From NCBI RefSeq assembly GCF_029784165.1, contig NC_073695.1, positions 243,882,089 through 243,946,088 of the forward strand: 64,000 nucleotides of DNA, in the 5' to 3' direction. How positions within the stretch are numbered: position 1 is the first letter of the stretch; each line of letters opens with the position of its first letter. This stretch comes from Wyeomyia smithii (lineage: Eukaryota; Arthropoda; Insecta; Diptera; Culicidae). The translations under genes and the position numbers were made by a program. Shown in pieces: positions 45,101 through 54,222 of the stretch. The notes under the pieces are model-generated. The model had not been told where the DNA came from, ran no database searches, and was given only the letters and a program-made list of their open reading frames with translations.

Positions 45101-46005
45101 TTCGACGGTTTTAAAACGGCATGGTGAGGTAGGTACCATTTCACAATACCCGGCATGTCCTTATTTTCGTCTATTTCTTTACAGTGACCAAGGTCCTCAT
45201 ATTCAGCCATGAATTCTGTATACTGTTGCTTTAATTCTGGTTGCTGAGCAAGTCTTTTTTCCAAAGCATAAAATCTTCTCAAGGCCACTTGTCTGGAGTC
45301 CCCAAGTTCATCCAGCGTGTTGCGGAGTGGCAGTTGACCTACGTATCTACCCGTTGCATCACGACGATGTGTGGCTTGGAAATGCAGTTCACATTCTTGC
45401 TCTTCAGTGCAAACCTTAGAAGCAGAATGCACCTCTTCCACCTCCCAAAAACGTTGTATCAACGAATTCAAATCATCCACCGTGACGGAGTGTGAGTAAA
45501 CTGTCTGTTCTGCTGTCGTATTCACATCGCAGCAACCACCAACGACCCAGCCGAGCATTATTTCTCGCAGAATAGGGTAATTATCAGCTAATATATTTTC
45601 ACCTGGTAGCAGTAACTTGAGGAACCATTGGTTTCCTAGCAACAAATCGATTTTTCCACTCTGATAAAATTGTGGATCTGCAAGACGTACTCCGGACGGC
45701 AAATTCATGGCACTTATTTCCACGCTTGAAGATGGCAAGTCTGCCGTAACCTGATCCGTGATCAAGCAACTGACGTTGGCTTCAAAATTAGAGTACCTGG
45801 AACGGATTTTGAGGACGCAACTACCCAACGAATGGCTCTTTATGTTGTTAATGCCTGCCACTACTATATTGGATGGATTCTGCTTCAAGCCTAATTTTTC
45901 CATCATTTCTAAGTTTGCTTGGGAGGGTGAGTCAAGTAAAACTCTGCAGGGGCGGGGGTTGTTATTTTTATCGATGACATCCACTACAGCTGTCAGCAAT
46001 AATAC
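42134..46005 (-). pseudogene. pol: BEL/Pao pol: protease, RT, RNase H, integrase, DUF5641-type tail
   Basis: An open frame from 46005 to 44077 holds a retropepsin-like domain whose active site reads LLDSPSQ (family: DSG), then an RT with LSADITKMYRQI and an active-site box YVDN (family: YVDD). RNase H begins at GFADASMHAYGACVY and continues in another frame (44072-43701: LWSDSQIVLAWL). A further shift near 43730 leads to integrase (42422-43726), with the triad VDYAGP, YSDHGTNF and LWEAG. A TGA at 42422-42424 precedes the C-terminal tail that runs to 42134. So there are two frameshifts, one nonsense codon and two catalytic changes. This copy should not encode a working enzyme. Confidence 0.93.
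42165..42177 (-). promoter_or_regulatory. Polypurine tract
   Basis: On the minus strand CCCGGGGGGAGAA directly precedes the 3' LTR, the expected place for plus-strand priming. Confidence 0.85.
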
Positions 46006-47455
46006 TTGCTGCAGCGGTCTAGTTTTTACGGATGACCAGGTGGCGCTAGTTACTTGTGGAGGTTGCTGCTCTTTTTCCTGCTGAGCAGGGAGTTCTGGTT
46101 TAGGTGATGGTTCCTGTTCGTTTGCTGATCGCTGCTCCTCTAAATGGAGCAGACTATGATGGCGACGTTTGCACTTTGTGCAGAATTTGGCAGATTGGCA
46201 ATTACTACTGTGATGACCTTTTCTTAAACAATTGAAGCAAACGTTTTTCTCGCGTACCTTCTTTAATCGTTGCGGTACGGAAAGTGACTTAAACTCGGAA
46301 CAGGTAAAATTTGGATGTCCTTTTCCGCAAAAGTCGCACTTAACCTCTACGTGAGTGCTAAAGATTTTTGGTGATTCAATTTAGCTGGTGCTAATGTTTT
46401 GGCCTGACTTGGAGGTAACTTAGATACTTCACAGCGTTCAAAAACGAAGCATTGATCTTTCAGAAACTTTAGGGTATCAGCGTAATTTGGTAACTGGCCA
46501 TGAGCAATGGTTGATTCCCAACGTCTTCTGGTTTCCTTATCCAAGGAATTTGCTAGCAGATGGACAAAAATCTGCTCGGATACCCCGGTAAACTCTTGCT
46601 GAAGGAATTTGAGGCTTGCTACGTGTCGGGAACACTCATCCACCAGGTGTCTCAATTCACTGTGGTTTTCTTTTGACATCCGTTTGAGGTTGAGCAGTCC
46701 GTGTATATGGGTATCAATTGAATGGCGCTTATTCTCGTATCTTTCTTCTAGCATCTTCCAGGCATGAGCATAGTGGCCTTCATTAATGGTTTTGGCATCG
46801 ATTAAACCGGCTGCATCACCCACCAATGACTTATCAAGGTGGTAAAGTTTTACAGCAGGTGGGTCGGGGGTTTTATCAACTAAATCCTTGAACATTGCCT
46901 TAAATTTTGGCCATCTTTCGTATCGGCCATCGAACGTGGGAATTGGCATTCGGAGGGACTGCTGGACCACAACGGTTGCCTGCGGAACTGCTACGGCATG
47001 CAGTTGACTGGCATTTACGTTTGCAACTTGAGAACCACAATTGATTCTAGCAATTTGCTCTTCGAGCAATATGGATACTTCGTCGTAGAGGTTATCGAAT
47101 GTTTCATAGTGTTCGTCATGCGACTCACGATCATCGTCACTAATTAGCGTCATTATCAGATCATGTATAGCCTGATACTCTTTGTAAGCAGCTTCTAGCT
47201 TACGTGAATAAACCTTCACTTGTGCTTCAGTCAGAACAAGCGGCAAGTATTAAATATTTTCGTTACCTTACCTTTTGCAACGCCGCGGCGGTGGATGAGT
47301 GTGTTAAGTTGCTCCATGGCTTGCAACTTTTCCTTCAATTTTAACTTTCTTTTCTGGCGTTTGCTAAGGGGAGTAGAGGATGACGAAGCTGATTGCCCAA
47401 GTGCGTTATCAGCTACGACAGGACTCTGCGGATGCACAGAAGCACTTCCGGACAT
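46006..47455 (-). pseudogene. gag: BEL/Pao gag with three zinc knuckles
   Basis: The start MSGSASVHPQSPVVADN (47455) is followed by a Lys-rich KRQKRKLKLKEK segment. A one-base shift near 47240 leads to the main gag body (46347-47246: MPIPTFDGRYERWPKFKAMF; the YERWPKF block is typical of insect BEL gags). A second shift near 46370 leads to Cys/His knuckles at about 46339 (CDFCGKGHPNFTC), 46243 (CFNCLRKGHHSSNC) and 46183 (CTKCKRRHH). The last stretch is open into pol, as usual for BEL. Both shifts are -1. They look like decay, since no clean slippery site is present. Confidence 0.9.
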
Positions 47456-47787
47456 ACCACCTAAGACGCAAACTAGTTCCAAACCTTATGCTTGGAACGG
47501 GAACGGAACACAGCCAAGTCTGTGCTCACGGTTACTAAAGTTTGCGCCTTTTGCAATATTAGCAGATAAATTATCACTGCACGATCTTCGATTTGAAAGC
47601 CATCGACTCTGTACACTTCAAGATGGCTACTTCAAATTTTTCAATGGCTTCGCACTAGCACGTGCGTTCACTTATTTGGTGCCCAATTTCACTGTTCTTT
47701 TAATAGGCTATCGTTCACATGGCTCACTTCTCGAGCGTTTCATCACACACGCGGAACCACCGGAATACCAAATTTATTCCCGATATC

Positions 47788-47803
47788 CGGCTCGAAGGAC
47801 CAA
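47788..47803 (-). promoter_or_regulatory. Primer-binding site
   Basis: TGGTCCTTCGAGCCGG on the minus strand, four bases inside the 5' LTR. It begins with TGG, as expected for pairing to a tRNA CCA end. Confidence 0.8.
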
Positions 47804-47807
47804 ATTA

Positions 47808-48197
47808 TGTCGAGACAATGGACTGTACTTAAATCACTACGGGAACATTCCGGATGGTTCTATCACTTCACAGGATTTTCGGATGAAGAACTTCCAATTA
47901 TTTCACTCAAACTTATATTATACTTTAACCATTTACACTCTTCCAAAATTTAAACACGAATGAATCTATCTCTACTGCCACTGTCCTATTTATAGCACTG
48001 TACTAATTTCTAGAACATTCGAAACGGAAAACTAAAAAAAAAACTATGAAGGAACGTATTCACCATCTGGAAAACTCGAGAAAATGCTCCAACAGGAAGT
48101 GGCTGTCAAACACGTCGAGCTGTCAAAATTTGCGTTTGCGTTGACGAGGGGTAAACAAAACTGAAATTACATCGAGCTGAACCGATTGGCTCGAACA
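47808..48197 (-). repeat. 5' LTR of the BEL/Pao element (390 bp)
   Basis: It begins TGTTCGAGCC on the minus strand and ends ...GACA, near-identical to 41777-42164. Confidence 0.97.
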
Positions 48198-48202
48198 ATA
48201 GG

Positions 48203-48360
48203 GGTGTGCGAAACTGGCTTTTCTGGTGTCGAAACGAAACGAAACGAAATTAACCCTTAATTTCGGTTTCGCCAAATTAGTCGAAACGAAATTAAGGTGG
48301 ATTTCGAGTTCTCGAGACGAAACGAAATTGGTCTCTAAATTTCGCGAAATTTCGAAAAAT
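48203..48360. repeat. hAT left subterminal region rich in GAAACGAAA/TTTCGCGAAA words
   Basis: Tandem CGAAACGAAACGAAA and AAATTTCGCGAAATTTCG words. Mirror-image words lie at 51950-52110, just inside the right terminus. They may be transposase-binding repeats. Confidence 0.7.
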
Positions 48361-48939
48361 AAAATAAATGTTTCTGAAACATAGCATTACAATGATTTGA
48401 AACGTTGGAGCGTACGCTAACGAAGTACCCTTCAGCAGATGATCACAAGGTGCTTACCTGGTCGACGAAGAGTAACGTAGGTATTCAGATATCGATAAAC
48501 CGACAATGACGAGAAAATCAAAAATGTTAAAAACTAAAATCTTGATGCATATATCCATTTATACTAACTATATTGCAGGTAATAGTAGCGCGATAGATAC
48601 AAATGATCTAAAGGTCACACTCGAAATGTCTTTGTAAATAATAATTTAATAACTTCTGAACTGATTCTTTTGGTTTAAATGTAACTATGTTTAAAATAGT
48701 AATCCTTCTTTCACAGCACTTTCATCATTCAAAATCTAAGTTTTGTCCTAGAGCTCGAACTGGAAAACATGAGACATGGGCCCTATGCAAACGTAAAAGC
48801 GACGAATCCGATAAGCAATTCCTTGGCGGCCTTCTGATGCATTTCTGCATTCTCTAAAAGCAGCAAAATTCACAGGAATGGTTAAAAAGCTATAAAACCT
48901 TTGGAGGGCAACTTTTTTGTCGCTTTTGTTGACCAGTGT

Positions 48940-49700
48940 TATTGAATTTTTTTTAACACCGTTTAGTCAGACTAGACTAAGTGACATCTCTATCAATTCG
49001 AGGAAAACAAAATTTAAGCTAACTATTCTGTAAACTTTGAAGTTTTCAATATTTTTGCACATTTTTAATATAACTTAAAATTACTTTTTAAAAATGTCCC
49101 AGTTTCAAAGTTTTTTTGTCATTTTTGATTTGGCTTAAACTTTGCAAAAACGTTTCTATAGGCTGAGAAGCTATTAAAAATGCTATTTTGGGAGGATTAT
49201 TGTGATTATAAATATTTTCAGAGCTAAAAGTTTTTTGATCAGTGTGACGTCTCTGGAAAAGTTTTAGATAATTTTGTCTTTCCGATAAAAAAAACACTAA
49301 AAAATTCATATTTTTTAATGTAAAAGAAGCATTAAAATTAATATAGAAAAGCTTATTTTTCAAAAATCTAATTTTTTTTGTATAAAAATTACAAAAAAAT
49401 TAACGAAGTGATGAAGAAATCAAAAAAAAGTTATATGTTTTCAAAAAAAAAAAATTTACGACATGTTTATTTTTAGAAGGACAATATTATTATCTACAAC
49501 TTTGCCAAAGACACTATGCCAATCAAACAAACGATTATAAAAATATTTTGATTACCCACAGAGTGCCCAATTGGAGATTAAAACTTTTTTTTCTGCTAAA
49601 TCGCTTTGTTTGACTGGCATAACTAGTGTCTCTGGTAAGGTTGTAGAAAATAATTTTGTCCTAAAAAAATATGCCTTGTGAGTTTCTGCGACACCAAAAA
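48940..49700 (+). repeat. Dispersed non-coding repeat, copy C
   Basis: AAAAATGTCCCAGTTTCAAA, then GATTTGGCTTAAACTTTGC, AAAAACGTTTCTATAGGC, AATTTTGTCTTTCC and ATTATTATCTACAACTTTGC recur as in copies A and B. Confidence 0.7.
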
Positions 49701-50661
49701 TAAAAAAATGCATTTGGGACCATTCCTAAACTACGTGGTCATATTTTGATCCCTTTTATACCCCCCTAATCTCCCGTGGTCTTTCGGGGTCTTTTGTTTT
49801 GTGATCTTATTCTGCAAATATATGTTCATTGAAGTATGAAAAATTTATAAAAAAAAATGAAGGTTTAAAATAACTGATTTTTAGTTATTGCGCAAATTGT
49901 AAATAGAATTCTTAGTAATATCATTTTCTCAAAAACAATGGTTGTTTAATTTTTAATAACATTTCATTGTCTTTAACAAATATAATAATTTCCTTACCTG
50001 AAAGTAATTAAAAAAACGTTATTCTGTTGAGTATATTCAGATTGATTTTCAATTTGTTGTTGAGTATCAAAATAAATAAAATTTGTTTAAGCAGTTTGAT
50101 CATATACGATGAATTTTTCGCTTATAGTTATCATCTAGAAATCATCTAGAAAAATATTTAGTTGATAATAAGTGAAACCTTACTTTTAGTGATTTTCAGG
50201 TATCGGATTTGTAATTTAGTTCTTTTTGATAAATTACAAAGTTTTTGAATGTCGAACAAAATATAAACATCTTTCTTTCATCTTTTAGTTCACGAACATC
50301 CACGTCTTATATATTGTTTTTAAGACCAAGACGTTGATTTTTTTACCGGTCGTTGAGTATTGAAATATACTTCCAGGAAAAATAACATAACTCCCGATGC
50401 ATTGCAAAATAGAACTATTATTCTAAAGAAGTAAATGCCATATAAGGCAAAGCCTGTTTAAAACAAAAAAAAAATTCTTCGTTCGGATAAATTTGAAATA
50501 TGTTTCAAAAATTTGATTACAGTTAATTGCTGACAACTCGCAAACTTTCCGTGACTATTATTAATTATCAAGTCGTGGTAAAAAAAATTATTAATTAAAA
50601 AATTAAAAAAAAGCTTCGTTTCCCCGTCTCCCTATACATTTGGGAACGGCCCCATTGAAAC

Positions 50662-50859
50662 CAGGCCCGCATTCGGGGGGTACAAAGGGATCAAATGCCC
50701 CGGGCCTCCCGATTCAAGGCCCCCCCCCCCCTAATCCTGGAGCGACCTTTTTTTTTTGCTCGTCACCTTTCAGAACGTTGCCTCTAAATGTTTTAAGAAA
50801 AGAGGGCCTCACAAACAAATTTGCAACGCCCCCCCCCCCACCGTTTAAATCCGGCCCTG
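50662..50859. mobile_element. hAT-type MITE (198 bp) inside the larger hAT element
   Basis: The right end TTTAAATCCGGCCCTG (50844-50859) is the classic CAGGGCCGGATTTAAA terminus. The left end begins CAGGCCCGCATTCGGGGG, an imperfect match. The flanks ATTGAAAC (50654-50661) and TTTGAAAC (50860-50867) agree at 7 of 8 positions. The interior has C-runs. Confidence 0.75.
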
Positions 50860-50867
50860 TTTGAAAC

Positions 50868-51949
50868 AAACCAAAAATTTTTTTTTTCAGCCAATCAACA
50901 GTTAGAATGGCATTTTGTAATGCAACAAACAAATAGTTTTCTCTTTACTCAATTAAGTTATTCGTAATCATCTTCGTTCTCTTATTTCTCGTTCTTTCTA
51001 ACCTTTCTTTTCTTCTACCTTGTATATTCGTCAAGTGCAAAGTCAGAATCACTTTTATGCTATAATCTGAACTTGTTTTTGACATTGTAAAATTTTGTGT
51101 CCCCTAAAACAAGAGTAACATTTCTCAGTTATGTGTTCAACGAGAGCGAACCATGTACTTTTTATTCATTCATTGATAAAGTATACTTTTTTGGTAACAC
51201 GTTTATAATATTTTTGATGAGGTACCTAGCAATTTTGAAACCTATGCTGACTCTGAAGTCAGAGTGTTTTGAAACAATACTAAAAATTCAGGCAATTACA
51301 ACTTTTTCTGCTTGACACATCGATCACTAAGTCTGCACACTATAAGGCATGATATGCCGTCAGCCTAGTGATAGCAATGAACTAACTGAAAAAAAAAAAC
51401 ACATTTAAATACACTACGGTGTGCGAAGAGGAGTCCTCTAACACGGAGAAATCCGGAAAAACGCTTGAAAATTTTTACAAGTCGAGTAGCATAGAACATT
51501 TGGCCTGTAAGATAGAGCTTCAGAGCTTTAGTTTTGACAGAATTTGCTATGCCCTCCTAAACGAAAGACTAAAAGTGACCTCTTTAACCTTGTGCGCTGC
51601 AAATATAACCACATTTTGATGTGCGTAAAAGATGCGTAAAATTTATTCCTACAAACAAATTACTAGATACCTTGTAGCGCATTTGGACGGCTTCATATTT
51701 ATTGAATATGACTTAAGTGATAACATGCATTTTATGCTCTGCGTGAATAAAAAATTCTTCCCGCATGATGTTACGGTTTTGTCTTTAAAAACAAAAATTA
51801 CCGGCTTTAGTTTAGGCTATACGAGTTTATTCTTCTATGACTGACTTTTATTAGTAAACCAGATATCTGTTTGTATATATTCAATTTAATTTATAGTCGC
51901 AATGAGCACAAACCAAAATAATGTAATAACGTGCATCGGAAAATTTGTC
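50868..51949. other. Interior of the larger hAT element, two unassigned open frames
   Basis: Adjacent plus-strand frames at 51419-51619 (66 codons, CEEESSNTEKSGKTLENFYK...) and 51632-51844 (70 codons) have no recognised domain. No splice pair or hAT motif is seen. Confidence 0.3.
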
Positions 51950-52134
51950 CGAAATTTCACGAAGTTTCGTAATCGTCGAAATTGGAAGTTTAATTTCGCG
52001 AAATTTTAGGCGGAATTTAACGAAATTCAACGAAATTTTTCGGCAATTTCGCGAAACCGAAATTTCGCGAAATTTCGGGAAATTTCGAGTTTTGCGACAT
52101 TATACGAAATCATTCGTAATCTCGCACAGCCTTA
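51950..52134. repeat. hAT right subterminal region and terminus
   Basis: Several AATTTCGCGAAA palindromes, then CTCGCACAGCCTTA at the end. Confidence 0.7.
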
Positions 52135-52142
52135 GTTTATTA

Positions 52143-53074
52143 AACACAAAATCGTGGTGTTTCGGTAGACTTCGTTTTTAGGCAAACGATCAGTTCTGGG
52201 GCGCTCAAAAAACAGCTGGTAACTTTCACGAGTCGGTGCGTATCAAAGGCTCGTGCGTCTCTAATCACCGTCAGCAACCGAAACAGCCAATAGCGAGCCT
52301 TGAAGCAACAGAACTTAAGCAGGTATTAGACGAAGCAAATATTTGCTATTTTTCAATACAGATTTAATTTTGTGCAAATAGAAATCGTACCAAAAATAGC
52401 AAATATTTGCTTCGTCTAACACCTGCTTTACTGATGCTAGTGCCAGTAACGTGGAACCGAATGCATATGAATAAAACCAGAGTCGTCGTTAAATGCAAAA
52501 TGTTTTAAGCAATACCAATGTCTGTTCAATTGTTATTTATTCGGCGATGTTTTTGAATGCCCGGGTTCATGATAGTGATTCGATCAGTTCATATTCGCAT
52601 TAGTCAGTACCGAAGTCATCAGTATCGATTACTGCTGGCACTGCTTTAACGATAGCAGCATTCTGAAACATATTACCAATACCAGTACGAATTATCATGG
52701 CAATTTTTTTTTTTTTTGACGTTGACTAACGTCTATATCGAAGTTAGGCCCCTGAATTTGAATATCTAGTAATTCAACCAGGGAAAACCAGAGAAAAGTG
52801 GTCAGGTTTTGAGCGCTTATTTTGCAGTCATCTATAATCAGGTTTTCGAGGTTTTGGCATCAATCGATCAGAAATTCTTTTACGGTTAAATTTATGTAAC
52901 AAAAACAAACTATTGTTTGAGATACACTATTGAAAAATTGGTAATTAATATCGATTGTCTAAATCATACCGCGCAGCCAATCACTACCTCTCTTCCCAAG
53001 CACAGTCGACACTAACGGATACAATCGATCCGACTTTGTTGTTATTGTTGTCGTCACTTTCTGTTTCCGATGTT
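52143..53074. other. Intergenic DNA with one MITE
   Basis: Apart from the element at 52317-52428, nothing is recognised. There is a T-run near 52707-52717. Confidence 0.45.
52317..52428. mobile_element. Mini-MITE/hairpin, 112 bp, 37-bp arms
   Basis: Arms 52317-52353 (AAGCAGGTATTAGACGAAGC...) and 52392-52428 are reverse complements with one difference, leaving a 38-base loop. TTA/TA-like flanks. Non-coding, foldback. Confidence 0.85.
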
Positions 53075-53392
53075 TATGCTGCTGCTAGTGGAAAAAACCT
53101 TGCAAATATGCATCTTTTTGTTGGTGTTAATTTTACGACAGCGGCTGGCGCCCCATCATTCTGATTCCAAAACCGCACCAGTGACATGCGGACGCTAGGT
53201 GATAGCAGCTGAAAGGAGGAAATACAAAATAGTACCGGTCATCTCGTGCCGGTTGTACCCGTCATGCTGGTGGCTTTAGTAGTAAATGGCTACTGCAAAA
53301 CACCTAAATGGCTGGAATTCTGGACGGACTAACCAGAAAACGATAATCGGCAACTGGCACCTTTTGGTGCCTCGAAATTTTGGTACAGAAGC
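53075..53392. repeat. Local duplication, unit 1
   Basis: Blocks GCTGCTGCTAGTGGAAAAAA, CAAAATAGTACCGGTCATCT and GGAATTCTGGACGGACTAAC, then GGTGCCTCGAAATTTTGGTA, recur in unit 2. Confidence 0.85.
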
Positions 53393-53418
53393 GGCTAATT
53401 GAATTTTCTGTTCTACCA

Positions 53419-53818
53419 AATGCTGCTGCTAGCGGAAAAAACCTTGCAAAAATGCATGTTTGTGTTGGTGTTAATATTACGACAGCGGCCGGCGCAGCTT
53501 TCAAGAAACATTTGTCTCTACCATTCCATCATCTATGTAGCCCCTCCTTCTTTCTAATTATCTGACGAAGCCTTGGTATAAAACGTATCGTTCGAACATT
53601 TCACCCCATCAGTTTCATTATTAAACCGTACCGAATACATACGGACGCTCGGTGTTAGCAGCTAAAAGGAGGAAAAACAAAATAGTACCGGTCATCTCGT
53701 GCGGGTTTCACCCGTGATGCTGGTGGCTGTTAGTAATAAATAGCTACTGCAAAATACTAAAATGGCTGGAATTCTGGACGGACTAACCAGTAAACGAGAA
53801 TAATCGGCAACTGGTACC
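53419..53818. repeat. Local duplication, unit 2 (interrupted by a LINE)
   Basis: Same ordered blocks as unit 1 plus about 100 extra bases. It stops at ...CTGGTACC where the LINE begins and resumes at 59711 with TTTTGGTGCCTCGAAATTTT. Confidence 0.85.
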
Positions 53819-54222
53819 TTTTTTTTTTTTTTTTGTTCATCTATAATTTATTTGACACGGCACAAATACAATTTAATGTTTAACGGCGCCAATTATATCT
53901 GGTAGCTTACTTTCTAAAGTATCTTAATAACTAAAAGCAAATTTTTTATCCTCGCTGCCGACTACGAGCTGAAACTAAATCTAACTTAAAGCTAGAATAT
54001 TTTGCATTAAAAGCACTGATTTGTTGTTTAATGGTTTTCCATCGCCATAGGTAAGCAGCATATTGAATATGTTCCGCTGCTGGGCCAAGATATTACGGAC
54101 TGGCATATTGGGTTGTCTCCCTCGGGACCTGAGAGTATCGTGCGGGTCTAGTTGCTGTTTCCGGATCCGGGGTCTTAACGTGTTCTTGTCGTTTGGTTGG
54201 ATGTAGGCGGAAGGGAATAGGA

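Larger units (their letters stand above)
41777..48197 (-). mobile_element. BEL/Pao LTR retrotransposon, complete but broken
   Basis: The ends are TG..CA LTRs (41777-42164 and 47808-48197). A 5-bp target duplication ATAGG lies at 41772-41776 and 48198-48202. Internal features run on the minus strand: primer-binding site, gag, protease, reverse transcriptase, RNase H, integrase, polypurine tract. The LTRs differ at only a handful of positions, suggesting fairly recent insertion. The reading frame is broken by several frameshifts and at least one stop, and two catalytic motifs are changed. Confidence 0.97.
41773..52134. mobile_element. hAT-type element with 8-bp target duplication, split by a BEL/Pao insertion
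   Basis: GTTTATTA flanks the whole structure (41765-41772 and 52135-52142). The left terminus TAGGGGTGTGCGA is split after TAGG (41773-41776) by the LTR element and resumes at 48203. It can be read whole at 48199-48211 because of the LTR element's own duplication. The right terminus, read inward, is TAAGGCTGTGCGA (52122-52134). Without the LTR element the length is about 3.94 kb. Subterminal DNA at both ends carries TTTCGCGAAA palindromes. No hAT transposase was recognised inside, so this copy is non-autonomous or decayed. Confidence 0.85.

Noticed and set aside
46360..46380. Programmed -1 frameshift between gag and pol
   Set aside because: The site (CACCAAAAATC) does not fit a slippery heptamer, BEL elements usually have one continuous frame, and other shifts in the element show decay.
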